From positions 1 to 64,000 of the forward strand of contig NZ_BAGZ01000002.1 of assembly GCF_000298175.1 (NCBI RefSeq): a stretch of 64,000 bases of DNA, written 5' to 3'. The notes under the pieces are model-generated. The model was given only the letters and a program-made list of their open reading frames with translations. It was not told where the DNA came from and did not search any database. The DNA is from Austwickia chelonae NBRC 105200. Lineage in GTDB: Bacteria > Actinomycetota > Actinomycetes > Actinomycetales > Dermatophilaceae. A program made the position numbers and the translations under genes. Positions 27,504 through 37,394 of this stretch are shown one piece after another (the first letter of the stretch is position 1; each line of letters starts with the position of its first letter).

Positions 27504-30500
27504 GAACCACCACGGCGCGGTCGTCCCCCCGAACGAACTCGAACTGATCGCGACGTGGTTGTCGACCCGACGCTGGTACGCCGCCAGAGGCGTCCCTCCG
27601 TGTCTGCGCAGGGTCGGCGGCTTCCGCCTCGACGACCCGACCGGTGAGGCCGAGGTGGAGACCCTGATCCTGCTGGACGAGGCCTCGACGCCCCCGGTCG
27701 TCTACCAGGTCCCGGTCACCTACCGCGGCACGCCGGCAGAGCACGGCACGGACGGGCTGATCGGGGTGTGCGACCACACCGAGCTCGGCACCCGGTACGT
27801 CTACGACGCGCCCCAGGACCCTGCCTATGTCGCCGCCCTGATCGACCTGATCGCCCGGGGCGGGAGCTCGACCCGGGGAACCACCGGACCGTGGATCGAC
27901 GAGCCTGCCCGGGGTGTCCCCCAGCCGGGGACGCCCCGACTCCAGCTGACCGGATCGCGGGTACTCACCGGCGAACAGTCCAATACGTCGGTGATCTGCG
28001 ACACCCGGGTCGTCGACGCGCCCAACCACGACCGGGTGGGTACCGCGTACCCGTTGATCGTCAAGATCTTCCGGGTGCTGCAGGACGGGGAGAATCCCGA
28101 CGTCGTCCTGCAGTCGGCCCTGGCCGGCGCCGGATCCCGTTCGGTACCGATGCCTTTCGGCTCGGTGACCGGGCGCTGGTCCGGCATGGACCGGACGGAC
28201 ACCGTCGCCGAAGGCCACCTGGCCTTCGCCCAGGAATTCTTCCCCGGGACACGGGACGCCTGGCGGGTCGCGTCAGAGGCGGCCGCTGCCGGGGAGGATT
28301 TCACCGAACAGGCTTTCGCCCTCGGGGTGGCGACCGCCGCCGTGCACCTCGACCTGGCTGCGGCGATGCCGGTCGAGGCGGTCAGCCGGGCCGCCCGGCA
28401 GGGACAGTTGCGTTCCTGGCAGGAGCGCAGCGAACTCGCCCTGTCCGCCGCCCCCGATCTGACCGGGCACCGGGAGACGATCGACCGTGTCTTCACGGCG
28501 GCCGCCTATGCGGCCTGGCCTCGTCTGCAACGTATTCACGGCGACTACCACCTGGGCCAGGTTCTCGAGGTACCCGACCGCGGTTGGATACTCCTCGATT
28601 TCGAGGGCGAGCCCCTGCGTCCGCTCCCCGAACGCAACCGGGCGGACCTTCCGCTGCGTGACGTGGCCGGGATGTTGCGTTCCTTCGACTACGTCGCGGG
28701 AACGACAGGCCAGGAAGACCCAGGCTCGAGCGCCCGACTGGCGGGCTGGGCCGCAGCCTGTAGACGGGCTTTCCTCGACGGGTACGCCAGCTGTGCTGAC
28801 GATCCACGGGAAAATACCGACTCCGATGCGCTCCTCCGCGCCTTGGAACTGGACAAAGCACTCTATGAGGTCGTCTACGAGGCCCGTCACCGGCCCACGT
28901 GGTTGCCCATCCCGGCCGGCGCCGTCGCCCGGCTGTGTTCCCCGACCCCTTCCACAGAGCAAGAAGAGATGACTACCGACCCAGAACAGCCACAGCAGCC
29001 CGCTGACCGGAACGATCAGCTACCACCGCTCGACCCGGCGCCGGAGGAGTCACCGGCGGAAGCATCGGCGAGCGCATCGCCCCCGATGCCCGAGATCAAC
29101 CCGATCCTGCAGCGGATCCTCGCCGGGGAGAAGATCACCCCGGAGAACACCGCTGCACTGTTCGAGCAGTTGCGGCAGCCTGTGGCGCCGGCGTCCGAAC
29201 CGGTCGGTGCGGAGGTTCCTGCGCCGCGGACCGAGATGTCCACGGTCGATGTCGTGTCCGTCGACGAGCCGCCGTCCCCGGCTGCGCAGGTGCCTGTCGA
29301 TGAGCCGTCGTCCTCCGCTGTGGATGATGCCGCCGTCGCCGGGGAGCCTGTTGTGTCGGCCGAGTTCGTCGCTCAGACAGATTCCGTGGTGGCGGAGGAG
29401 TCTGCCGGGACGGAGGAACCTGAGCGGATCGTGGCTGAGGAGCCGGTCGCATCGGACAGTGCCGGGGCGGAGGAGCTCGAACCGATCGGGACGGACCCTG
29501 TCGTCCTGGAGGAGCCTGCTGCACAGGAGGAGACCGTCGTGCCGGCAGCTCCGGCGCTCTCGGCAGAGCCGTCCGCAGACGTCACGCTCCCCCCGCCCGA
29601 CCCGGAGGAGGAGCCGGAGCCCGCTGCCCCGGTGGAAGAGATCACGTCGGGGAGCGCTCTGCTCGCCACGGCGGATTCCCCGGTCGAGGCGGAGGACCCG
29701 GTCGAGGCGGAGGACCTTGTCGCGGAGGAGATCCTCGAGGAGCCCGTCGCCCCGGCAGGACCGGCCGAGGACCTGTCCCCGGCAGCCGTCGAGGACGCGG
29801 CTGGCCTCCTTCCGGCGTCGTCCACCGCGCCGGTGGACGACGACGAGCTGGCCCTGCTGGTCAACGGCGGCCACGGGAACCCGCACGGGGTGCTCGGGGC
29901 GCACACGTGGAACGGTGGGGTCACCGTACGTGCGCTGCGCCCCGGTGCCGCCACGGTGTCGATCGAACTGCCGGACGGTTCGCGTCTGCCCATGAGTCAT
30001 CAGGTCGACGGAGTCTGGCAGATCCAGCTGGACATCCCGCAGACCGGCGACTACCGGTTGATCGTCGACTACGGCGACGGTTTCGGGCACCGGCAGGACG
30101 ACCCCTACCGTTTCCTCCCCACGGTGGGCGAACTCGACCTGCACCTCATCGGCGAAGGCCGTCATGAGGAGCTGTGGAAGGTCCTGGGCTCCCATGTGCG
30201 CACCTATTCCGGTCCGATGGGCGAGGTCACCGGTACCTCCTTCGCCGTGTGGGCACCCAATGCCCGGGCGATCCGGGTGGTCGGCGATTTCAACACCTGG
30301 GACGGATCGGCGCATCCGATGCGCGCGCTGGGCAGCACCGGTGTGTGGGAGCTCTTCATCCCCGGGGTGGGGGAGGGCGCCGTCTACAAGTACGAGATCC
30401 TGGGCGCGGACGGTTACCGGCGGACCAAGGCCGATCCTCTGGCCCGGGCCACCGAGTGTCCTCCGGCGACGGCTTCGGTGGTCACCGAGTCCCGTTACGA

Positions 30501-32193
30501 GTGGGGTGATGCCGAGTGGATGCGTCGGCGGGCGGGCACCGGTGACGCCCATCTGCAGCCGATGAGTGTGTACGAGGTGCATCTGGGCAGTTGGCGGCAG
30601 GGCTTGTCGTACACCCAGTTGGCGGATGAGCTGGTCGAGTACGTCAGCGAGATGGGCTTCACCCATGTGGAGCTGATGCCGGTGATGGAGCATCCGTACG
30701 GTCCGAGTTGGGGTTACCAGGTCAGCGGTTACTATGCGCCGTCGAGCCGTTTTGGCAATCCGGACGAGTTCCGCCATCTGGTGGATCGTCTGCACCAGGC
30801 CGGGATCGGGGTCATCCTCGACTGGGTTCCGGCGCATTTCCCGAAGGACGGTTTCGCCCTGGGCCGTTTCGACGGGCAGGCGTTGTACGAGCATCCTGAT
30901 CCTCGACGGGGCGAGCACACCGAATGGGGTACTTACATCTTCGACTTCGGTCGCCCTCAGGTGCGGAACTTCCTGGTGGCGAACGCCGTGTACTGGTTGG
31001 AGGAGTTCCACGCCGACGGTTTGCGGGTGGATGCTGTCGCGTCGATGCTCTACCTGGACTATTCCCGGAACGACGGGGAGTGGCTGCCGAACCAGTTCGG
31101 TGGCCGGGAGAACCTGGACGCGGTTCAGCTGCTGCAGGAGACCAATGCGACGGTGTACCGGCGGTGCCCGGGCGCGGTGACCATCGCCGAGGAGTCGACG
31201 AGTTGGAGCGGGGTGACCGCGCCGACGTACATGGGTGGGCTCGGTTTCGGGTTGAAGTGGAACATGGGGTGGATGCACGACACCCTGGGGTACACCCAGT
31301 TGGCGCCGATCTATCGGCAGTACCACCACCATGAGATGACCTTCGCCATGGTGTACGCCTACAACGAGAACTTCGCCCTGCCGATCAGCCACGACGAGGT
31401 CGTGCACGGCAAGGGGTCGATGGTGGGCAAGATGCCCGGCAGCCCTTGGGAGCAGTTGAGCAATCTTCGGGCCTACTACGCCTGGCAGTGGAGCTTCCCC
31501 GGTAAGCAGTTGTTGTTCATGGGGAGTGAGTTCGCTCAGATCGCGGAGTGGGCCGATGGGCGGAGCCTGGACTGGTGGTTGTTGGACCAGGAGCCGCACG
31601 AGCAGATCCGTCGTCTGGTGCGGGATCTGAACCGGTTGTATGTCGACCATCCGGCGTTGTGGCAGCTGGATTCCTCTCCGGAGGGATTCGCGTGGATCGA
31701 TGCCAACGACAGTTACGGCAATGCCTACAGTTTCCTGCGGTTCGGTGCCCAGAACGCGGCCGGGGAACGACCGGTCGTGGCCTGTGTGGCGAACTTCTCC
31801 GGGGTGGAGCACCACAGTTACCGGATCGGGTTGCCGCACGGTGGCACGTGGCGGGAGATCCTGAACACCGACGCCGGTGAGTACGGGGGTGCCGGGGTGG
31901 GCAACATGGGACGGATCGAGGCCGAGGAGATCCCTTGGCACGGCCAGCCGTACTCGGCGACGGTGTCGATGCAGAAATTGTCGGCGGTGTGGTTCGAGCC
32001 TGCGGATCTGCCTGCAGGGCTCGTCGTTCCCGAGGCGGTCCACCCTGCCGCGGAGGAACGGCCGACCTTGGGCACGCCGCGTCCGGAGCTGTCCAATTCT
32101 CCGGTGCAGGAGGACGAGATGGTGGATTCCGGGCTGGGCGCGTTGCCTCCGGTCCGGGGTGAGGAGCTGGGCTCGGAGGGGGAGGCCCGCTGA
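27496..32193 (+). CDS. Fused maltokinase (Pep2) and 1,4-alpha-glucan branching enzyme (GlgB)
   Basis: 1565 aa. Residues about 1-485 are maltokinase: [11 protein letters not shown] at the start, the kinase loop HGDYHLGQ (Asp350) and the metal-binding LLDFEGEP (Asp368); it makes maltose-1-phosphate for GlgE. Residues about 490-780 are a low-complexity Ala/Glu/Pro/Val linker. Residues about 781-1530 are GlgB with both N-terminal beta domains ([29 protein letters not shown]), nucleophile Asp1179 in [12 protein letters not shown], acid Glu1232 in TIAEEST and [13 protein letters not shown]. The frame is open throughout. AGGAG lies 10 bases before this ATG; a GTG nine bases earlier is the alternative. 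An internal ATG (28969) preceded by AAGAAGAG may be the old glgB start. Confidence 0.92.
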   Translation: MAENHHGAVVPPNELELIATWLSTRRWYAARGVPPCLRRVGGFRLDDPTGEAEVETLILLDEASTPPVVYQVPVTYRGTPAEHGTDGLIGVCDHTELGTRYVYDAPQDPAYVAALIDLIARGGSSTRGTTGPWIDEPARGVPQPGTPRLQLTGSRVLTGEQSNTSVICDTRVVDAPNHDRVGTAYPLIVKIFRVLQDGENPDVVLQSALAGAGSRSVPMPFGSVTGRWSGMDRTDTVAEGHLAFAQEFFPGTRDAWRVASEAAAAGEDFTEQAFALGVATAAVHLDLAAAMPVEAVSRAARQGQLRSWQERSELALSAAPDLTGHRETIDRVFTAAAYAAWPRLQRIHGDYHLGQVLEVPDRGWILLDFEGEPLRPLPERNRADLPLRDVAGMLRSFDYVAGTTGQEDPGSSARLAGWAAACRRAFLDGYASCADDPRENTDSDALLRALELDKALYEVVYEARHRPTWLPIPAGAVARLCSPTPSTEQEEMTTDPEQPQQPADRNDQLPPLDPAPEESPAEASASASPPMPEINPILQRILAGEKITPENTAALFEQLRQPVAPASEPVGAEVPAPRTEMSTVDVVSVDEPPSPAAQVPVDEPSSSAVDDAAVAGEPVVSAEFVAQTDSVVAEESAGTEEPERIVAEEPVASDSAGAEELEPIGTDPVVLEEPAAQEETVVPAAPALSAEPSADVTLPPPDPEEEPEPAAPVEEITSGSALLATADSPVEAEDPVEAEDLVAEEILEEPVAPAGPAEDLSPAAVEDAAGLLPASSTAPVDDDELALLVNGGHGNPHGVLGAHTWNGGVTVRALRPGAATVSIELPDGSRLPMSHQVDGVWQIQLDIPQTGDYRLIVDYGDGFGHRQDDPYRFLPTVGELDLHLIGEGRHEELWKVLGSHVRTYSGPMGEVTGTSFAVWAPNARAIRVVGDFNTWDGSAHPMRALGSTGVWELFIPGVGEGAVYKYEILGADGYRRTKADPLARATECPPATASVVTESRYEWGDAEWMRRRAGTGDAHLQPMSVYEVHLGSWRQGLSYTQLADELVEYVSEMGFTHVELMPVMEHPYGPSWGYQVSGYYAPSSRFGNPDEFRHLVDRLHQAGIGVILDWVPAHFPKDGFALGRFDGQALYEHPDPRRGEHTEWGTYIFDFGRPQVRNFLVANAVYWLEEFHADGLRVDAVASMLYLDYSRNDGEWLPNQFGGRENLDAVQLLQETNATVYRRCPGAVTIAEESTSWSGVTAPTYMGGLGFGLKWNMGWMHDTLGYTQLAPIYRQYHHHEMTFAMVYAYNENFALPISHDEVVHGKGSMVGKMPGSPWEQLSNLRAYYAWQWSFPGKQLLFMGSEFAQIAEWADGRSLDWWLLDQEPHEQIRRLVRDLNRLYVDHPALWQLDSSPEGFAWIDANDSYGNAYSFLRFGAQNAAGERPVVACVANFSGVEHHSYRIGLPHGGTWREILNTDAGEYGGAGVGNMGRIEAEEIPWHGQPYSATVSMQKLSAVWFEPADLPAGLVVPEAVHPAAEERPTLGTPRPELSNSPVQEDEMVDSGLGALPPVRGEELGSEGEAR
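28961..28971 (+). promoter_or_regulatory. Possible internal glgB translation start within the fusion
   Basis: AAGAAGAG abuts an in-frame ATG at 28969-28971, at the junction between the maltokinase and the linker. If used, it would give a separate GlgB with a long acidic N-terminal tail. The spacing is too short for an efficient site, so the fused product should dominate. Confidence 0.35.
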
Positions 32194-32211
32194 CCGTCGG
32201 TGTCCGATCTG

Positions 32212-32254
32212 CGGGCGGGCCCGGTCTCCACTTCAGGAGGACCGGGCCCGCCCG
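32212..32254. terminator. Bidirectional terminator between the glgE operon and the permease module
   Basis: A perfect 15-bp inverted repeat (32212-32226 with 32240-32254) with a 13-base loop, centred between the convergent stops at 32193 and 32282. G+C-rich stem; only a short TCATTC follows on the plus strand. Confidence 0.75.
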
Positions 32255-32281
32255 TCATTCGCAGGGTGCGCGGGGGCCGGC

Positions 32282-33079
32282 TCAGACATAAGGTTTCGCC
32301 GGCTGTTTGGTGGGGGTCATCGAGGAGACCTGCAGGCGGGGTACCGCTTCTCCTGCTGTGGGTGCGTCGGGGTGCGGGGCGGAGGGGTCTGGTTCCCAGG
32401 TCCCTTCCACGACGACCCATTGGCCGTCGGCGGGGCGCTGTCCTGCACCGACGGGGAGCAGTTTCACCGGGAAGGCGTCAGCGGCACAGCACAGGACGGC
32501 CATCCGGACGAGGACCCATCCTCCTTCGACGCTGTCGTCGGGGGAGGCGAAGGCGACCATACGGACCTGCCGGCCGGACAGGCTGCGGGCGTTGTCGAAG
32601 CTGGCGCGCTCCCAGAATTCGCGGACCGACATCTCCAGGACCTCAGCATTCGGGTCGAGGGGGTCGAACTCCTTGGCCGGGGTCAGGGTGACCGATGCGT
32701 CTCTGTTCGCCTGGATACGTTGGGCGGTGTAGGCGCCCACCGGGGTGGGGGGCACGGCGGCGAGGATGGCGAAGGGCACCAGCATCGCCCATCCGATACG
32801 GGGTGCGATCTGTCCGGCTTTGTGCCGGTGTCCGCCGGAGGCACAGGCTTCGTCCTCGTCGTGGAGATGCGGGCGGTGGGATTGCCCGCCTCCGACGCGG
32901 AGGGTCCGTACGGCCTGCCACCATTCGAAGGCGCCGACGCAGAAGACGGCACCGGCGGCGACGAGGAGCGGGATCGTCAGTCCTTCCTTGACATAGGCCA
33001 GGTGGTCGCCCAGCCATACGGCGCGGATCGCGACGACCGAGCAGGTGAGGGTGGTCAACGCGGCCAGGAGCCGGTTCAT
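32282..33079 (-). CDS. TIGR03943-type membrane protein, predicted permease partner
   Basis: 265 aa. The N-terminal third holds hydrophobic segments (LLAALTTLTCSVVAIRAVWL; IPLLVAAGAVFCVGAFEWW; AMLVPFAILAAVPP), and the remainder is an outside-facing domain ending in an OB-like part (NARSLSGRQVRMVAFA, WVLVRMAVLCCAADAFPV). This organisation and its position directly after a YraQ/DUF318 permease match the two-gene module found in Gram-positive bacteria. The transported solute is not known; some members elsewhere respond to metal limitation. AGGAGG precedes the ATG. No Zur-type palindrome is visible upstream of the pair. Confidence 0.75.
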   Translation of the reverse strand: MNRLLAALTTLTCSVVAIRAVWLGDHLAYVKEGLTIPLLVAAGAVFCVGAFEWWQAVRTLRVGGGQSHRPHLHDEDEACASGGHRHKAGQIAPRIGWAMLVPFAILAAVPPTPVGAYTAQRIQANRDASVTLTPAKEFDPLDPNAEVLEMSVREFWERASFDNARSLSGRQVRMVAFASPDDSVEGGWVLVRMAVLCCAADAFPVKLLPVGAGQRPADGQWVVVEGTWEPDPSAPHPDAPTAGEAVPRLQVSSMTPTKQPAKPYV

Positions 33080-33122
33080 CGTGGGTCCCTCCTGTTCGCT
33101 GGGTGCGGGGCGGTGCGGCTGT

Positions 33123-34154
33123 TCACAGCAGCACCTGGCCGACGACGACCGCGCTGGTGACGGCGACCAGCAAGGTCATGGGTGCGAAGCGGATCGCGAA
33201 GGCGCGGCCGAAGGTGCCGACCTGCATGGCGAACAGCTTCACGTCCAGGGCCGGCCCGACGACCATGAAGACGAGGCGGGCGGTCAAGGGGAAAGCGGTC
33301 AGGCTGGCTGCCACGAAGGCGTCGGCCTCGGAGCAGACCGCCACGATGACGGCGAAGACGGCCAGGGTGATCACCGCGAGGGCGAGGTTGCTGCTCAGGG
33401 TGTCCAGGACGCTGCGTGGGACGAAGACCGCGACGACCGCGGCGATGGCGGCACCGACGACGAGAAAGCCACCGGCGTGCAGCAGGTCGTGTGTGACGGC
33501 CGTGGTGAACCGGTTGAACTTGCTTCCGCCGCTTCGTACTGCGTGGGGCAGCCGGATCAGGTCGTCCCGTCCCAGATGGAGCCACCACCATCCCATCACC
33601 ACGGCGGTGATCAGGGAGGCGAGATAGCGGGCCAGGACGATCCGCCAGTCCCCGCCGAAGGCCACCGAGGTGGACACGAGGACGACGGGGTTGATGGCCG
33701 GTGCGGCGAGCAGGAAGGTCAGGGCTGCGGCCGGGGCGACGCCGCGGGCCACCAGTGAACCGGCGATGGGTACGGAGGCGCATTCGCAACCGGGGAGGAG
33801 GGCCCCGGAGATCCCGGCGACCGGGACGGCGGCCGCGGCATTTTCCGGGAGATAGCTGCGCAGGGTGTCTGCGGGGATGTAGACCGCGATCACGGCCGAG
33901 AGGCTGACCCCCAGGACCAGGAAGGGGAAGGCCTGGAGGGCGATCGCGACGAAGACCGCGACCCAGGTGGCCACGGCCGGTTGACCGTTCAACCATTGAC
34001 CCCACAGGTCGCGGCCGAGAACACCGACGGCAAGCAGGGTGATGAGTGCGAGGACGGTCAGTACCGTCCCCAGCCCGCCGGTCCGCGAGGCGGCCGGGGG
34101 GCTTGGCCGCAACGAGCTTCCTTCTCGTGCAGGCGTATCAGGTGTGGTCGCCAT
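33123..34154 (-). CDS. YraQ/DUF318-family permease
   Basis: 343 aa integral membrane protein with about eight hydrophobic segments. It has the family signature GISGALLPGCECASVPIAGSL and a second similar one, AVCSEADAFVAASL, in the C-terminal half, so the two halves are related repeats. Members act in metal, metalloid or unknown solute export. It is the first gene of the module with the TIGR03943 protein 43 bases downstream. TATTCT lies exactly six bases before the ATG, with no Shine-Dalgarno sequence, so leaderless expression is likely. Confidence 0.85.
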   Translation of the reverse strand: MATTPDTPAREGSSLRPSPPAASRTGGLGTVLTVLALITLLAVGVLGRDLWGQWLNGQPAVATWVAVFVAIALQAFPFLVLGVSLSAVIAVYIPADTLRSYLPENAAAAVPVAGISGALLPGCECASVPIAGSLVARGVAPAAALTFLLAAPAINPVVLVSTSVAFGGDWRIVLARYLASLITAVVMGWWWLHLGRDDLIRLPHAVRSGGSKFNRFTTAVTHDLLHAGGFLVVGAAIAAVVAVFVPRSVLDTLSSNLALAVITLAVFAVIVAVCSEADAFVAASLTAFPLTARLVFMVVGPALDVKLFAMQVGTFGRAFAIRFAPMTLLVAVTSAVVVGQVLL

Positions 34155-34160
34155 CGATCA

Positions 34161-34166
34161 AGAATA
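34161..34166 (-). promoter_or_regulatory. -10 hexamer TATTCT, leaderless-type, for the permease gene
   Basis: TATTCT on the minus strand, six bases (TGATCG), then the ATG at 34154. A poor -35 candidate, ATTGCT, lies 17 bases upstream. Confidence 0.55.
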
Positions 34167-34212
34167 GAGCCAAGTCGCGTGGGAGCAATGCCGGAAATAT
34201 CCGGGACGATGC

Positions 34213-34250
34213 GGGGCGGCCGTCCGTTCCGACGAACGGACAACCGCCCC
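34213..34250 (-). terminator. Hairpin after the nucleotide-sugar operon
   Basis: GGGGCGG/CCGCCCC outer arms and GTCCGTTC/GAACGGAC inner arms, with two-base bulges and a four-base loop. It begins 43 bases after the L-2-hydroxyglutarate oxidase stop on the minus strand and precedes the permease promoter. No T-run. Confidence 0.6.
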
Positions 34251-34292
34251 ATATCGACTTCACCGTATCGACGCTCCCTGTCGGAGCACAGC

Positions 34293-35552
34293 TCAGGAGT
34301 CGTGTGCCAGGACCTTCTCGGTGATCAGAGCAGCGATCGGCATCGCCGAGGTCGCCGCAGGAGAAGGCGCATTGCACACGTGCACCATGCGCGGTGTGTC
34401 GTAGAAGAGGAAGTCCTCGATCATCGACCCGTCCTTGCGCACAGCCTGCGCCCGGATACCACAGGGCTCGGGAGTGAGATCCTCGACGGTCAGGCTCGGG
34501 CAGTACTTGCGCACCAGCTCCAGGTAGCCGGGCTTGTACATGGAGTTCCACTGCTCGACCAGACCGGTCTTCAGCTGGGACTTCGCGACCTTCCAGAAAC
34601 CGGGGAAACGCATGAAGGACACCATGTCCCGAGGGTTCACCGAGTACTTCTCGTACCCTTCACGGCTGAACCCCATGACCGCATTCGGCCCGACGGTGAC
34701 CCCGCCGTCCATCATCAACGTCAGATGCACGCCCAGGAAGGGCAGATCAGGGTCGGGCACCGGGTAGATGAGAGTGTCGACGATGTCGTTGTGCTTCGGG
34801 TCCAGCCGGTAGTACTCGCCCCGGAAAGGCATCATCTGGAAATCGACGTCGATCCCCGCCATGGTGGCCAGACGGTCTGCCTGGATCCCACCGCAGACGA
34901 CCAGCTGTCGGCAGTAGAGACGCTCCTTCTCCCCGTCACCGACCTGCACGTCCAAGGAGACCTCGGAAAGGGACTCGTGGATACCCACCACTTTGGTCCC
35001 CAGACGCAGCTCACCGCCCTGGGCCCCGATCACATCCGCCATCTGCCGGCAGACCTCGCGGTAGTCCACGATGCCGGTGCTCCTGAGGAAGATGGCACCG
35101 ATACCGGTGATCTCCGGCTCACGACGGCGCAGCTCGGCCGCATCGACCAGCTCGACATCGAGCTCGTTGATGAGAGCCCGCTCGTAGAGAGCGTGCATCC
35201 GGGCGAGTTCTTCGTCGTCGGTGGCCACGATGAGCTTGCCGGTGTCCCGGTACGGGATGCCGTAGTGATCGCAGAAGTCCCGGGTCCACTGGGCGCCCTG
35301 TTTGCACAGCTTCGCCTTGAGACTGCCCGGGGTGTAGTAGATCCCGGCGTGGATGACCCCGCTGTTGTGCCCGGTCTGGTGGCCGGCGACCACATCCTCC
35401 TTCTCCAACACCAGCACATCGGCGTGGGGTCGTTCCTGCAGGAGGGTCATCGCAGTGGACAGGCCGACGATCCCCCCGCCGATCACGACGTAGTCGTACA
35501 CCCGGGGCGCGCCCAGACCCGGCTCCGGTGGGTAACTCAACGGTGGGGTCAT
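34293..35552 (-). CDS. lhgO: L-2-hydroxyglutarate oxidase (FAD-dependent, LhgO-type)
   Basis: 419 aa FAD oxidoreductase of the DAO family. It has the dinucleotide fold YVVIGGGIVGLSTA, the LhgO-type GHNSGVIHAGIYY motif, and the C-terminal VCNAPSPAATSAMPIA. Known members oxidise L-2-hydroxyglutarate to 2-oxoglutarate, passing electrons to the respiratory chain or oxygen. Here it ends a five-gene operon for nucleotide-sugar chemistry and overlaps the preceding oxidoreductase by four bases (ATGA), with GGAGG upstream. The context raises the possibility of a different 2-hydroxyacid or sugar-acid substrate. Confidence 0.85.
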   Translation of the reverse strand: MTPPLSYPPEPGLGAPRVYDYVVIGGGIVGLSTAMTLLQERPHADVLVLEKEDVVAGHQTGHNSGVIHAGIYYTPGSLKAKLCKQGAQWTRDFCDHYGIPYRDTGKLIVATDDEELARMHALYERALINELDVELVDAAELRRREPEITGIGAIFLRSTGIVDYREVCRQMADVIGAQGGELRLGTKVVGIHESLSEVSLDVQVGDGEKERLYCRQLVVCGGIQADRLATMAGIDVDFQMMPFRGEYYRLDPKHNDIVDTLIYPVPDPDLPFLGVHLTLMMDGGVTVGPNAVMGFSREGYEKYSVNPRDMVSFMRFPGFWKVAKSQLKTGLVEQWNSMYKPGYLELVRKYCPSLTVEDLTPEPCGIRAQAVRKDGSMIEDFLFYDTPRMVHVCNAPSPAATSAMPIAALITEKVLAHDS

Positions 35553-36853
35553 CGTGATCCTCCGAAGGCCTGTTCCTGTTCGGCGCGCAGTTCGTCACAG
35601 AGACGACCCGCGGGCACCAGGACGTCGTCGTACGAGACGGCTTCGTCCTTGGCGATATCGCGTTTGAGGACGCACCCCTCGGCCAGGCCGACCGGCAGCA
35701 GACGTTCGGCCGCGGTGATCTCCGCCTTCTCGCACTCACCGTAGTAGGTGTATCCACCGAGGGCGTCGAGGGTCTCCCCCGCCTTCAGGTCCTTCTTCGC
35801 GATGGTGACGACCTCGACACGCGGCGCCTGACGCAACGGTTTGATCGTCGCGTCACCGAGCAGGACGGCCCGGGCCGCGGTGTCCGGCACCTCGAAGTGG
35901 CACAGGTGGTAGGGCGTGTAGAAGGAGTACAGCGGCCCCTGACCCAGTTTGTACAGGTTCAGGTAGTGCTGCTGCTTGGGGTCGTCGTGAGTGGCCAGGA
36001 CGTAGACGCCGGGGCCGGGCTGGCTGCCGACCACGTAGTCGACCGCGCCGCCGAGTTCCTTCAGCTCGTCCACGTCGTACATCTGGGTGAGCTCGTCGAC
36101 ATGCCCGCGGTGGTCGCGTTGCAGGCAGCCGCGCCGGTGCACCGAGAAACCGGCGGCATTGGCGACGAGGGCCTGTTCCACCGAGACCTTCGTGCCATCG
36201 GCGAAGGAGGTCACCATGTGCGGGTCCTGGCCCCACTGCTTGGCGAAACCCTCCTGGGTGGTCGGATTACGGTACGGATCCTGCAGACCCTTGATGTTGC
36301 CGGCCACCAGCGGGGTGAGCCCCAGCCCGCGGACGAAGCGGATGAGATTCATCTGCACGCCCGGTTGATCGCCGTCGCAGCCGGTGTAGACCAGACCGGC
36401 GTCCTCGAACTTGGCATTGAGGATCGGGCCGACCGTGGCATCGACCTCGGCGTTCATCAGTACGAGATGTTTGCCACCGGCCAGAGTGGCCAGGGCGAGA
36501 TGACATCCGAACTCGACCGAACCGGTGCAGTCGACGACGACGTCGACACTGTCGGCCCGCGTCATCGCCTCGTAGTTGCTCGTGACCGCGGTACCGCCTC
36601 GAGCTGCGATCGCGTCGATCCCCGGGGCGTCGTCGACGATCGCGACGAGCTCCCCCTCCCGGCCGGCGGCGGCCAGCGCGGCGACACCTTTGTCAGGAGT
36701 GCGCGCGTAGACGCAGGCCACGTCCATGCCGGGTTTGGTGTTGAGGATGTGGTTGATCAGGCCCTTGGCCATGAAGCCGGGACCGGCGATCCCGACGCGG
36801 ACCGGACGGCCTTCGGCCGCGCGCTGTGCCAGCAGTGTGTCGAGGATGATCAC
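35549..36853 (-). CDS. NAD(P)-dependent oxidoreductase with C-terminal SAF domain
   Basis: 434 aa. An N-terminal Rossmann fold (VRVGIAGPGFMAKGLINHIL) resembles homoserine dehydrogenase-like oxidoreductases; DVVVDCTGSVEFG and VYTGCDGDQPG follow. The last 90 residues form an SAF domain (LKAGETLDALGGYTYYG), as in sialic-acid synthase and altronate dehydratase. The reaction is unknown. The GTG at 36853 overlaps the upstream stop as GTGA, and the gene overlaps lhgO by four bases, so translation is coupled on both sides. Members of this family recur beside rfbF-type genes in other bacteria, in my recollection. Confidence 0.8.
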   Translation of the reverse strand: MIILDTLLAQRAAEGRPVRVGIAGPGFMAKGLINHILNTKPGMDVACVYARTPDKGVAALAAAGREGELVAIVDDAPGIDAIAARGGTAVTSNYEAMTRADSVDVVVDCTGSVEFGCHLALATLAGGKHLVLMNAEVDATVGPILNAKFEDAGLVYTGCDGDQPGVQMNLIRFVRGLGLTPLVAGNIKGLQDPYRNPTTQEGFAKQWGQDPHMVTSFADGTKVSVEQALVANAAGFSVHRRGCLQRDHRGHVDELTQMYDVDELKELGGAVDYVVGSQPGPGVYVLATHDDPKQQHYLNLYKLGQGPLYSFYTPYHLCHFEVPDTAARAVLLGDATIKPLRQAPRVEVVTIAKKDLKAGETLDALGGYTYYGECEKAEITAAERLLPVGLAEGCVLKRDIAKDEAVSYDDVLVPAGRLCDELRAEQEQAFGGSR

Positions 36854-37392
36854 TTGATCTTCTTCCCGTCCCAGTCCGGCCAGGCCTTGTCCTTGTCGGA
36901 GACGACGGTGATCGCGGCGGGCCATTCCAGACCGAAGGCCGGGTCGTCGTACCGGTTACCACGCTCGTGCTCCGGGCTGTACTTGCCGGAGACCTGGTAG
37001 GTCACCTCGGTGTCATCGGTGAGCGTGAGATACCCGTGACCGCAGTACGGCGGGATCCACAGTGCGCGGTGGTTGTCGGCGGACAGTTCGACCATGACGT
37101 GCTCACCGAAGGTCGGCGAGTCCTCGCGCAGGTCGAGGCAGCAGTCGACGATCGTGCCGCGGATGCAGCGCACGAGCTTGCCCTCTGCGGCGGGGGCGAT
37201 CTGTCGGTGCATACCGCGCATCGTGCCGGCCTTGTGGTTCCAGCTCATGTTGGCCTGGACCACCTCGGTGGGGATGCCGTGCTGGGCGAACTCCTCGGTG
37301 CAGAACGTCCTGGCGAAACCACCGCGGGCGTCCTCGAAGGGCTTGAGGTCGATGATCCAGCAGCCGTCGACGGCCGTCTTCGTGAATTCCAT
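36850..37392 (-). CDS. dTDP-4-dehydrorhamnose 3,5-epimerase-like protein (RfbC family)
   Basis: 180 aa cupin-fold protein of the RmlC family: RGGFARTFCTEEFAQHG, MSWNHKAGTMRGMH (catalytic His), KLVRCIRGTIVDCCLDLR, and IPPYCGHGYLTLTDDTEVTYQVS. It should epimerise a 4-keto nucleotide sugar. A CDP-activated substrate is likelier than dTDP because the operon opens with a cytidylyltransferase. The ATG at 37392 is two bases from the upstream gene's stop; a 20-residue in-frame extension lies wholly inside that gene and is rejected. Confidence 0.86.
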   Translation of the reverse strand: MEFTKTAVDGCWIIDLKPFEDARGGFARTFCTEEFAQHGIPTEVVQANMSWNHKAGTMRGMHRQIAPAAEGKLVRCIRGTIVDCCLDLREDSPTFGEHVMVELSADNHRALWIPPYCGHGYLTLTDDTEVTYQVSGKYSPEHERGNRYDDPAFGLEWPAAITVVSDKDKAWPDWDGKKIK

Positions 37393-37394
37393 GC

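Noticed and set aside
29050-32043. Minus-strand frame of about 1000 codons opposite glgB
   Set aside because: His/Arg/Gln-rich composition and exact antisense position to GlgB catalytic motifs.
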